From contig DMPD01000209.1 in NCBI GenBank assembly GCA_003456125.1, forward strand, positions 1 to 10,142: a stretch of 10,142 bases of DNA. Reading direction: 5' to 3'. The notes under the pieces are model-generated. The model worked only from the letters and a program-made list of their open reading frames with translations, had not been told where the DNA came from and did not search any database. Below, piece after piece: positions 1-6,641 of this stretch. This DNA is from Cyanobacteria bacterium UBA8156 (GTDB lineage Bacteria > Cyanobacteriota > Cyanobacteriia > Pseudanabaenales > Pseudanabaenaceae). Numbering within the stretch: position 1 is the stretch's first letter; every line of letters starts with the position of its first letter. Position numbers and translations under genes: made by a program.

Positions 1-20
1 ACACGACGCTCTTCCGATCT
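1..20. other. Residual Illumina TruSeq adapter sequence
   Basis: The first 20 bases are identical to the 3' end of the Illumina TruSeq read-1 adapter, ending in the characteristic GCTCTTCCGATCT. Genomic sequence begins at about base 21. The window therefore starts at a contig end where a read was not trimmed. Any start codon that uses base 20 (a TTG at 20-22) is an artefact. The match is exact over 20 bases, which chance does not explain. Confidence 0.96.
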
Positions 21-1246
21 TGGCAACACATTACGAACGGGGGCGGATACGGTTCCACGGCGGCCTTGACCTGTGGGTCACCGATGTTTTGAATTTGGGG
101 GTGTCGCCGGCCCAATTGCTGGCGTTGCTCAAGGCAAAATTCTTGGCAGGGGGCGGCCACCTCGCCGAGTTTGCGCCCTTGGGCGAGGCGGTGGTGCACC
201 GGCGGAATGTCACGGCCCGGTTTGGGCCAGAGCGCATCGCGGCGCGGCTGTTGGTGGATGCCATGGGTCACTTTTCCCCGATCGCCCGTCAAGCCCGCCG
301 GGGCGATCGCCCGGACAGCGTGTGTTTGGTATTGGGGGGCTGTGCCGCAGGGTTACCGGCTTGGGATTGGGGAGATGTCATCGCCACCTTGGGGCCCATC
401 ACCGACGGTCTGCAATACTTTTGGGAAGCCTTTCCGGCCCAAGACGGCCGCACCACCTATCTCTTTACCTACGCCGATACCCATCCCGCCCGGCCTACCT
501 TTACCCAGTTGTGGCAGCACTACGCCGAGACCGTACCGGTGTACCAAGCAACCGACCCGGCCGCCATCCAAATGAAACGATTGCTGTTTGGCTTTTTCCC
601 GTCCTACCGCCGCAGTCCGTTAACCTATCCTTGGGGCCGGGTGGTGGCGATCGGCGACAGCAGCGGCCAACAATCCCCCCTCAGTTTCGGCGGCTTTGGG
701 GCCATGGTGCGCCATTTGCCCCGGTTGGTGACGGCCCTCGATGAATTGCTGCGGGCGGATGCCCTCACCCCCCAGGACTTGGCTTTGGTGCAACCCTACC
801 AGCCCGGCTTGGCCACCACCTGGTTGTTTAACCGCACCATGACGGTGCCCCCCCACGCCCATTGGCACCCCCAACAGGTGAACCGTACCCTGTCGGCGGC
901 CTTTGCCGCTTTGGCAGCGGGGGGCGATCGCCGATTGCAACCCTTTTTGCAAGATGTGGTGCAGTGGGGGCCCCTCACCGCCACCCTGGCCACCATGGCC
1001 TGGCAAAATCCGGGTCTGGTGGCCCAAACCATCCACCAGGTCGGCCCCGTTGCTTTGACGAGCTGGTTGGGCCATTACCTGGCCTTGGGGGGCTACAACC
1101 TCCTCGATCGCCTGAGCCAGAACCTACCGGCTTTTCAAGACCCCACCAACGTCTACGGCCACCTGTGGCAAGCCGCTTGGCGCTACGGTTCCGGTCGGGA
1201 TGGGGTTACCCCTCAAACGTATCGGCCACAATCACACTCTGGATAA
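21..1246 (+). CDS. cruP: CruP/CruA-family lycopene cyclase-like flavoprotein (5'-truncated)
   Basis: This is the C-terminal part, about 407 residues, of a FAD-dependent protein of the CruA/CruP family, relatives of lycopene cyclase in carotenoid metabolism. What is seen: near the fragment's start a segment ending LNLGVSPAQL, about 50 residues later DAMGHFSPI, a late flavin-binding motif IGDSSGQQSPLSFGGFG at fragment residues 211-227, then RHLPRL and a conserved tail containing PFLQDVVQWGP (about 308-318) and GHYLALGGYNLL. The LNLGVSPA and FLQD..Q segments resemble CruP more than CruA as I remember them, so CruP is the better guess. In plants CruP has been linked to limiting carotenoid epoxide formation under oxidative stress rather than to bulk cyclization. 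The N-terminal GxGxxG nucleotide-binding region is missing because the contig begins inside the gene; the apparent start codon borrows an adapter base. The 3' end overlaps the convergent STAS gene by 41 bases. Confidence 0.77.
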
Positions 1247-1526
1247 ACCCGGTTTTTTCCATGGTGTCCAACACCATCTCCTGCGGGGCGATCGCATACA
1301 AATCGGCCGCGGCACCCATCTTCTGCTTGGCAAAAATCAACACCCGCAGGCCAGCGCTGGCCATGTATTCCAGCTTGTCCAAAAACAACACCAGCTTTTC
1401 GGTATTGGCCGTATCGATCGCATCGATCGCTTCCTTAAACGCCGGCGCACTGCTGCCATCGAGGTCGCCCACCAAGGTCACCTTGGCCACTTTGCCGTCC
1501 ATCTCGGTCGAAACTTGAAATGCCAT
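1206..1526 (-). CDS. STAS-domain anti-sigma factor antagonist (Slr1859-like)
   Basis: A 106-residue single-domain STAS protein of the SpoIIAA/RsbV type. Such proteins bind an anti-sigma kinase when unphosphorylated and release its partner. The first part (VAKVTLVGDLDGSSAP) is the usual beta strand plus helix. The phosphorylation loop is YMASAGLRVL, with Ser57 at the place of the serine phosphorylated in SpoIIAA. The ATG at 1524-1526 is chosen because AAGGAG lies 5 bases upstream and the STAS domain starts directly after it; longer in-frame extensions run back into glgX. It is the last gene of the minus-strand series, 107 bases after glgX. By position it corresponds to Slr1859 of Synechocystis, a substrate of the IcfG phosphatase and Slr1861 kinase. 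Those two partners do not follow here, since cruP comes in from the other side. The family call is firm; the role in carbon regulation is inferred from synteny. Confidence 0.9.
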   Translation of the reverse strand: MAFQVSTEMDGKVAKVTLVGDLDGSSAPAFKEAIDAIDTANTEKLVLFLDKLEYMASAGLRVLIFAKQKMGAAADLYAIAPQEMVLDTMEKTGFIQSVIVADTFEG

Positions 1527-1633
1527 AACTGCTCCTTGCTTTTGCTCTTTATCTTTAGCTGTTCTCTTGCTGTTCTTTGGCCTTGGTTGCCCCGGGGGAT
1601 TTCCCTGGAACCTATGGATCGCGCAGCAATGGT
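1527..1633 (-). promoter_or_regulatory. Leader between glgX and the second STAS gene, with strong RBS
   Basis: This 107-base spacer holds a near-consensus ribosome site, AAGGAG on the minus strand (1532-1537), 5 bases before the STAS start. Upstream of it the minus strand is a purine-rich, probably unstructured run (about 1532-1585). It contains an 8-base direct repeat, AGAACAGC, at 1569-1576 and 1558-1565, with an 11-base period. I find no convincing -35/-10 pair and no terminator after glgX, so read-through from glgX is possible. Synechocystis has a further small gene (slr1858) at about this place, as I recall; there is no room for it here. Confidence 0.45.
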
Positions 1634-3790
1634 TTACTTGGCCAGCAACACCACCACCGAGCGATCGCCCAGCAGAATGCCCTGTTGATTTTCCAGGCGT
1701 GGCTCCGTCCCCGGTGCCCACACGTTGTCGGGAACCGGGGCCCCCGTATTGGCAAACACGTGCCATTGGGTGCCCGCCGGCGGCTGGGGCAACTCAAACC
1801 AATGGGCCTGCCAATGGCTGTTGGCCGCGACGTAAATCGTGTTGTCCGTAACCGTCCCCTGCTTGGCGTGGCGACCGCACAACAGAAAGGCGATCGTCCG
1901 GGTTTCCGCCGACCAATCGGCGTACCAGGCCTTGGTGCCGTGCCACGAAATATCCGGCAAACCGCTGCCCACATAGTCGCGGTTGCGAAAATGTCCCGTG
2001 TTCCGCAACACGGGATGGGCATTCCGAAAGGCGATCGCATGGCGACAAAACTCAAACAGATGATTGTTTTGCTCCAGCAAGCCCCAGTCCAACCAGTTCA
2101 ACTCACTATCGTGACAGTACGTATTGTTGTTGCCGTACTGGGTGCGACCCATTTCATCGCCCATCAAAATCATGGGCACCCCCTGACTCACCAACAACAA
2201 AATCAGCGCATTCTGAATTTGTCGGAATCGCAAAGCCTGAATGCCCAGATTGTCGGTTTCGCCCTCCCAACCGCAGTTCCAACTGTCGTTGTCGTTGCTG
2301 CCGTCGTTGTTGTTCTCGCCGTTGGCTTCGTTGTGCTTGTGGTTGTACGACACCAAATCCCGCAACGTGAACCCGTCGTGGGCCGTAATGAAATTGATGG
2401 AGGTGGCTGGCACCCGCCCCGAGGCGGCGTACAAATGGGGAGAACCCTGCACACACTGGGCCAGGGATCCCACCTGACCGCTATCTCCCTTCAGGAACTT
2501 GCGCAGGGTATCGCGGTATTTGCCGTTCCATTCCGCCCAGCGCCCGAAGGCTGGAAACGAACCCACTTGGTACAAACCGCCCGCATCCCAAGCCTCCGCA
2601 ATCAACTTGCACTTGGCCAAAATGGGATCGAACGCCAAAGCCTCCAACAACGGCGGATTGGCGAGGGGAAATCCCCAGGGATCGCGACCCAAGATGGAAG
2701 CCAGATCAAACCGGAAGCCGTCAATGTGATACTCCGAAGCCCAATACCGCAGGCAATCCAGCACCATATCCCGCACGATCGGGTTGTTGCAGTTCAGGGT
2801 GTTGCCGCAACCGCTGAAATTGAAGTAGTACCCCTCCGGCGTGAGCATGTAGTAGGTGCGGTTGTCCAGACCCCGATAGGAAATCACCGGCCCGTACTCG
2901 TTGCCTTCGGCGGTATGGTTGAACACCACATCCAAAATCACCTCAATGCCGTTCCGGTGCAATTCCTTCACCATGGCTTTGAGTTCATCGACTTGCATGC
3001 CCAACTTGCCGGTGGCGGCATACCCAGCCTTCGGGGCAAAGAAACCCACCGTGCTGTAGCCCCAGTAATTCACCAACAATTGATCGGGATTTTGGGGATT
3101 GGGCCGACTGTTCTCAAACTCATCAAACTCAAAAACGGGCATCAATTCGATCGCATTGACCCCCAATTCCTTGAGGTACGGAATTTTGTCCCGCAACCCG
3201 GCAAAGGTACCCCGTCGCGATTCCTTCACCCCCGACGACGCATGTCGGGTGAAACTCCGCACATGCATCTCGTAGATAATTTGATCTTCCGGCGGAATCT
3301 CCAGCGGGCGATCGTCTTCCCAGTCAAAATCATCAAAGGCAATGCGGGCCCGATGGTGGTACACATCCTCCCAATCCGGGGTTTGCCCCCACACATCCCG
3401 CCCCCCAATCACCTTGGCGTAGGGATCGAGCAAAATGTGCTGGCGATCGAACCGGTGAATGGCGGGCTGCCCCCGCTCTGCAGCGGGAAACGGTGCTTCC
3501 ATCCGATACCCGTATTCCAGGTTTTCGTAGTCTAGGGCAAACACCACCATGTTGAACACGTTGCCAATCCGAAACTCATCCGGGAAAGGAATTTCGGCAA
3601 AGGGTTCCTTGGCATGCTTTTCAAACAACACCAACGTGCAAGCCGTGGCATAGCTGGAAAAAACCGAGAAGTTCACACCCCCCGGTACCAGCGAGGCGCC
3701 AAACGGCTCCGGCCGCCCCCGTCGCAGCTTGAATTTCCCGTCGGAGGAGGTGTGGGTTGGATGGATATCAATGCGGGAAAGGATGTCCAC
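1634..3790 (-). CDS. glgX: Glycogen debranching enzyme GlgX (GH13 isoamylase type)
   Basis: A 718-residue isoamylase-type enzyme that hydrolyses alpha-1,6 branch links in glycogen, mostly in outer chains already shortened by phosphorylase. Residues about 20-130 form the CBM48-like N-terminal domain (GRPEPFGASLVPGGVNFSVF). The four GH13 regions follow: DVVFNH at 287-292, GFRFDLA with the nucleophile Asp362, LIAEAWD with the acid/base Glu399, and FITAHDGF with Asp472. All catalytic residues are present. The Asn-rich stretch at 483-505 after region IV is normal for this family. Length is close to cyanobacterial GlgX and somewhat above E. coli GlgX. The start is GTG at 3788-3790, with AGGAGG (3799-3804) 8 bases upstream, inside the last codons of the preceding STAS gene. 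Only 3 bases separate that stop from this start, so translation is probably coupled. The gene sits between two STAS genes, as in the Synechocystis icfG cluster. Confidence 0.95.
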   Translation of the reverse strand: MDILSRIDIHPTHTSSDGKFKLRRGRPEPFGASLVPGGVNFSVFSSYATACTLVLFEKHAKEPFAEIPFPDEFRIGNVFNMVVFALDYENLEYGYRMEAPFPAAERGQPAIHRFDRQHILLDPYAKVIGGRDVWGQTPDWEDVYHHRARIAFDDFDWEDDRPLEIPPEDQIIYEMHVRSFTRHASSGVKESRRGTFAGLRDKIPYLKELGVNAIELMPVFEFDEFENSRPNPQNPDQLLVNYWGYSTVGFFAPKAGYAATGKLGMQVDELKAMVKELHRNGIEVILDVVFNHTAEGNEYGPVISYRGLDNRTYYMLTPEGYYFNFSGCGNTLNCNNPIVRDMVLDCLRYWASEYHIDGFRFDLASILGRDPWGFPLANPPLLEALAFDPILAKCKLIAEAWDAGGLYQVGSFPAFGRWAEWNGKYRDTLRKFLKGDSGQVGSLAQCVQGSPHLYAASGRVPATSINFITAHDGFTLRDLVSYNHKHNEANGENNNDGSNDNDSWNCGWEGETDNLGIQALRFRQIQNALILLLVSQGVPMILMGDEMGRTQYGNNNTYCHDSELNWLDWGLLEQNNHLFEFCRHAIAFRNAHPVLRNTGHFRNRDYVGSGLPDISWHGTKAWYADWSAETRTIAFLLCGRHAKQGTVTDNTIYVAANSHWQAHWFELPQPPAGTQWHVFANTGAPVPDNVWAPGTEPRLENQQGILLGDRSVVVLLAK

Positions 3791-3793
3791 CGG

Positions 3794-4132
3794 TTAACCC
3801 TCCTGCAAAAATTGCAACCCTTCGGCCACGGTGCCCCGGGCGGCAAAAAAGTCTAAAAAGCCGGTGATGGACATGGTGTCGGCAATCTCTTCCGACAATC
3901 CCACCAACACCAACTTGCCGTCTTTGGCGGCAACCTGTCGGTACAGCGACAACAGGGCCCGCAGCCCCGCACTGGACATGTAGGGCACGCCGGTCATGTC
4001 CATCAACACTTTGCTGCCGGGTGTCACCAACGGCAACACCGTTTCTTGCACCTGGGGTGCGGTACTGGCATCCACATCCCCGCTAAGGGATACCACCGTG
4101 ATGCCATCCGTGGTTTCGGTTCGGATTTCCAT
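3794..4132 (-). CDS. STAS-domain anti-sigma factor antagonist (Slr1856-like)
   Basis: A 112-residue SpoIIAA/RsbV-type STAS protein. The start (EIRTETTDGITVVSLSGDVDASTAP) gives the typical strands and first helix. The phosphorylation loop is YMSSAGLRAL; alignment with the SpoIIAA DSSG loop puts the phosphorylatable serine at Ser54. The ATG at 4130-4132 has only a weak AGGG upstream, but no longer frame adds conserved sequence. The stop is 3 bases from the GTG of glgX and its last codons carry the glgX ribosome site, so the two are surely one transcript. It corresponds by position to Slr1856 of Synechocystis, which is phosphorylated by the Slr1861 kinase and dephosphorylated by IcfG. The family is certain. 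Which kinase and phosphatase act on it here cannot be seen, as neither is encoded in the window. Confidence 0.92.
   Translation of the reverse strand: MEIRTETTDGITVVSLSGDVDASTAPQVQETVLPLVTPGSKVLMDMTGVPYMSSAGLRALLSLYRQVAAKDGKLVLVGLSEEIADTMSITGFLDFFAARGTVAEGLQFLQEG
3799..3804 (-). promoter_or_regulatory. Ribosome binding site of glgX inside the upstream STAS gene
   Basis: The minus strand carries AGGAGG 8 bases before the GTG start of glgX, and the site lies in the final codons of the STAS gene. It decides the GTG start, since no ATG is available near the domain's beginning. The placement implies that the terminating ribosome helps to start glgX. Confidence 0.75.
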
Positions 4133-4311
4133 AGCCCTGCTCTCACAACAACCAACCCAACATTTTCAGCCCCCCAGACCGCGACCGAAGTAGTCGCTTC
4201 CGGTGACTTCATTTCCTTTACACCCATCCCCAGCCATCTCACGGGAATGCCCGTATGGCTGAGCACCGGGGACAGAGACACTGCCCCTGCAACCCGGTTT
4301 GCGAAGTTGCC
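4133..4311 (-). other. Spacer between AGE-like gene and STAS gene, with hairpins
   Basis: This 179-base gap is the longest in the window. It contains two inverted repeats (4231-4261 and 4178-4204, listed separately where supported) and no credible small ORF in the minus direction. No T-run follows either hairpin on the minus strand, so a classic terminator is not supported. A promoter for the STAS-glgX-STAS genes could lie here, but I see no good -10/-35 pair. Confidence 0.4.
4231..4261 (-). repeat. Imperfect inverted repeat (hairpin) upstream of the STAS-glgX genes
   Basis: On the plus strand the arms are CAGCCAT (4231-4237) and ATGGCTG (4255-4261). The inner arms are ACGGG (4241-4245) and CCCGT (4250-4254), around a 4-base AATG loop. 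This gives 12 base pairs interrupted by one 3-base bulge (CTC, 4238-4240). In the minus-strand transcript it sits 50 bases after the AGE-like stop codon and about 100 bases before the STAS start. No U-run follows, so RNA processing, 3' end protection or attenuation are all possible, and none is shown. Confidence 0.55.
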
Positions 4312-6132
4312 TTAAGCCGTGGGCACAAGGGTCACTTTGACCGTCACCCGCTCTTTGGTGTCGGGCAGTTTTACGGTCAGTGCGGCCGCGTCGTAGTTGT
4401 CATAGGGCTGACCGTCGATTTCGCAGGCCCCGATGGTGACGCTGCCGGCCGGCAAGATGTCTGGCGAGACCCGCAACAGGTTCCGCTTGAAGGCGCCGGG
4501 CAACGGTTTGAAGTAGAAGTCCATCGGTTGTTTGGTCACCAACAAATTGGTGTACACCGCCGCCAAATAGCACAACTCAAAGGAGTGATAGCCGCTCATG
4601 GAGTGACTGCCCTTCAGCCGCTCGGTGCCCATCAAAAAGGGAATGCCGTTGGCCAACACGTTGAAGTACACTGCACCGTCGTCGTGATCCAAGAAGAAAG
4701 CATTGTAGAAGGCGGCCGATTCCTGGGCCAGGCGGCGATACTCTTCTTTGCCCAAAATGCCCGCCAAGATGTAGTAGGCCAAAATTGCCTGCTCCTGTTG
4801 CCACCAGGCTTTGCGATCGTGCCACACGTAGCGATGGTACTTCTGACCGGGCTCCAACATCCGCTCGACCACATCGTACCAACCGCCCCGCTGCAGGTCG
4901 CTGCCGACGGCGGGCATCACTTCGGCAATCTTTTCCGCCAGCTCCCGATAGTTGTCCTTGGCTTTGAGGGAGTGCATCCGCATCAAGTTCCAGGAAATTT
5001 TCAGGTTGTGTCCGACCACCGCCCGGTTCATTTGCCAACCCCATTCTTGGTCGTGGCTCCAGTCGGTGAAGAATTTCTCTTGCACGAAGGGGCTGTGGTC
5101 GTAGTCCGGGAAATACTTGGCGATCGTGTCGAAGGTGTATTCCAAGAATTTGGCGTAGCGTTCTTCGCCGGTGGCCAAATACAAATTGATCAGGTAGGCG
5201 GGGGCGTGATCGCCGACGGAGTTCCAGTTTTTCTTGCCCCGGTTCCGCTCGGGCAAGGTGCTGCTGGTGGCGCTGAGGGTGATGGGATCGAGGTGGGAGA
5301 AGTAGCCGCCCTGCTCCTTATCCAAGAAAAAGCGATCAAACAAATCTACAGTTTTTTCCGCGTCCCGCAAAATGCTGGGTTCGCCGGTGATCCGGTAGGT
5401 TTGAATCGGGCCCGCCAAGGCGTAAATCTGTTCGTAGGCGGGAATCCCATCAAAATCATCCCCAAATTCCGAGGCGAAAATTTTGGTTTCCCGGGTGCCC
5501 GAAACATCGATCGCGTGGTACCAATACACAATCCCTTCGTCGATGTCCTCGAATTTCATGTGCTCTTGGAGGTACTTGGTACCTTTCTCGGCCCCCTCCA
5601 GGTAGCGATCGTCGCCGGTGAGCATGTAGGCGGTGGCGAAACCGTACACCAACCGGGAAATGGTATCGGTCTCTTGCCGAAAGTCGCCTTTTTTCGCGCC
5701 GGTGATGGACAAAGAAGTGCGGTAGTTGCGGTAGTCTACCGGCTCCCCATGAAACTGGGCTTCGAGGTAAAAATTCCCCAGTTCCCGAATCTGATCCACC
5801 CACCAACTGCGTTTCTCAAAGCGATATTCCCGCTCGGTGCGACCGCAGAAGGTGACTTCCTTGGCTTCAAATTTGTAGTCGCCTTCTTCGGGATAAAACG
5901 GGCCGTACACGTATGCGTAGCGACCGGGCACCATCATGTCCCGCATCTGGCCGGTGCAATCTTGCCAAGGCTCCCCGAGGTTGCGGGCCAGTTTGGCGTA
6001 GGTGGTGGGGGTGAATTTGCCGCTGAATTCGCGGCCATCGGTGGTTTTCAGGGTAAAGCTGTCGGTCGCCGCATCAAAACTGGTTACGTAGCCGGCGATC
6101 GTATCGGAAAAGGGAAAATCAACTTTGTTCAT
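4312..6132 (-). CDS. AGE-family (N-acylglucosamine 2-epimerase-like) protein, Slr1855-like
   Basis: A 606-residue protein whose middle resembles the (alpha/alpha)6 barrel of the AGE and cellobiose 2-epimerase superfamily. Members epimerize or isomerize sugars, or act as glycosidases. Seen: an N-terminal beta-rich domain of about 100 residues; a barrel beginning near RSWWVDQIREL; HDQEWGWQ at about 360-367; VGHNLKISW with His375; and WHDRKAWWQQEQAILA at about 437-452, which matches the K-x-W-W-x-Q-x-E pattern of AGE enzymes. The last 70 or so residues look like a beta sandwich. It is much longer than classical AGE (about 400 residues), so the substrate cannot be assumed. No signal peptide is visible. 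I chose the ATG at 6130-6132 because the fold starts there; an in-frame ATG at 6199-6201 would add 23 unlikely residues and cover the best -10 box. It leads the STAS-glgX-STAS series, as slr1855 does in Synechocystis, which hints at a sugar or glycogen role. Confidence 0.78.
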   Translation of the reverse strand: MNKVDFPFSDTIAGYVTSFDAATDSFTLKTTDGREFSGKFTPTTYAKLARNLGEPWQDCTGQMRDMMVPGRYAYVYGPFYPEEGDYKFEAKEVTFCGRTEREYRFEKRSWWVDQIRELGNFYLEAQFHGEPVDYRNYRTSLSITGAKKGDFRQETDTISRLVYGFATAYMLTGDDRYLEGAEKGTKYLQEHMKFEDIDEGIVYWYHAIDVSGTRETKIFASEFGDDFDGIPAYEQIYALAGPIQTYRITGEPSILRDAEKTVDLFDRFFLDKEQGGYFSHLDPITLSATSSTLPERNRGKKNWNSVGDHAPAYLINLYLATGEERYAKFLEYTFDTIAKYFPDYDHSPFVQEKFFTDWSHDQEWGWQMNRAVVGHNLKISWNLMRMHSLKAKDNYRELAEKIAEVMPAVGSDLQRGGWYDVVERMLEPGQKYHRYVWHDRKAWWQQEQAILAYYILAGILGKEEYRRLAQESAAFYNAFFLDHDDGAVYFNVLANGIPFLMGTERLKGSHSMSGYHSFELCYLAAVYTNLLVTKQPMDFYFKPLPGAFKRNLLRVSPDILPAGSVTIGACEIDGQPYDNYDAAALTVKLPDTKERVTVKVTLVPTA

Positions 6133-6284
6133 CGTGTTACCCGATGCACTGCGGTCTCCACAAATATACAGTGCCCCGGGCCTGTCTTTGGTGTTTGGCA
6201 AACGTTAAATCATTTGGTGTAGCTGCTCGCTCTGGGGCGATCGCTGTTTTATTTTTAGGAACAACTGTGGTCAAGGAGGCCCAA
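6133..6284. promoter_or_regulatory. Divergent promoter region with an 11-base palindrome
   Basis: This 152-base gap separates two genes transcribed away from each other, so it should hold both promoters. On the minus strand TATATT (6163-6168) is a reasonable -10 box about 30 bases before the AGE-like start, with no clear -35. On the plus strand TTGGCA (6195-6200) could be a -35, but the -10 17 bases on is poor. A perfect palindrome GTTTG-G-CAAAC lies at 6193-6203, between the two, and could be an operator. A HIP1 site is at 6237-6244. Individual promoter boxes are guesses. Confidence 0.4.
6273..6279 (+). promoter_or_regulatory. Strong ribosome binding site fixing the start of the 118-residue protein
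   Basis: AAGGAGG lies 5 bases before the ATG at 6285-6287. It selects that start over an in-frame ATG at 6144, which would add 47 residues of low-quality sequence crossing the divergent promoter region. Confidence 0.8.
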
Positions 6285-6641
6285 ATGGATCCGTTGGAAG
6301 TCCGGGTGTCCCAACTGCACCAAGAAGTTTCGCGGCTGGCGGCCCGGGTGGATGCATTGCCCCAACGGTTGCTGGAAGTGCTGATGCAGTTGGAGGGGGC
6401 GGGGTCGCGGTTTTGTCCGGAGGAAACCCACAAAGATGTGCTGCCGGAAACCTGGGCCCCGCTACCGCTGCCGGAGGGTGCCCCCGAACTGGGCATGGAG
6501 TGGCAGGTACGCCGGCTGATGGCCCGCTTGTCCTGCGCCAACAACCGCATCGCTCAACTGGAAGAACAGCTGGCTTTGCAGCTTTCTTTGCATGGGACCC
6601 CCCGCTGGCGATCGCCCAATCCGGTACGCCGCTCGGTTTAG
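6285..6641 (+). CDS. Small helical, probably coiled-coil protein of unknown function
   Basis: A 118-residue protein that I do not recognise. Residues about 3-37 (LEVRVSQLHQEVSRLAARVD and on) show heptad-like spacing of leucine and valine, and predict a coiled coil. A proline-rich stretch (53-66) breaks it. A second amphipathic helix runs from about 70 to 103 (WQVRRLMARLSCANNRIAQL). The tail is short and basic (PRWRSPNPVRRSV). There is no signal peptide or membrane segment, so it is likely cytosolic, perhaps a dimerizing adaptor. A strong ribosome site precedes the ATG, and codon choice looks like the neighbouring genes, which supports a real gene. Its TAG (6639-6641) overlaps the TAA of the convergent GMC gene (6638-6640). 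Reality of the gene is likely; function is unknown. Confidence 0.68.
   Translation: MDPLEVRVSQLHQEVSRLAARVDALPQRLLEVLMQLEGAGSRFCPEETHKDVLPETWAPLPLPEGAPELGMEWQVRRLMARLSCANNRIAQLEEQLALQLSLHGTPRWRSPNPVRRSV

Noticed and set aside
1413..1430. Tandem 9-base repeat (ATCGATCGC twice)
   Set aside because: It is in frame in the STAS gene and encodes Ala-Ile-Asp twice within a helix. A two-unit repeat of this kind needs no special explanation.
2280..2345. Low-complexity GTTGTTGTT-like stretch
   Set aside because: It is the antisense of an Asn/Asp-rich loop in GlgX that is a normal part of this enzyme family, not a microsatellite of interest.
1577..3535. A 652-codon open frame on the plus strand
   Set aside because: It is antisense to glgX, whose minus-strand product has all catalytic motifs. 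The plus-strand translation has no recognisable domain and is rich in Val/Pro/His/Gln, typical of a shadow frame in GC-rich DNA.
4231..4261. Rho-independent terminator after the AGE-like gene
   Set aside because: The hairpin is there, but the minus strand continues GGGGATGGGTG without a T-run, so I list it only as an inverted repeat.
4255..6222. A 655-codon open frame on the plus strand
   Set aside because: It is antisense to the AGE-like gene in a codon-aligned frame. Low-complexity Val/Gly/His/Gln composition and no ribosome site; the opposite strand has clear family motifs.
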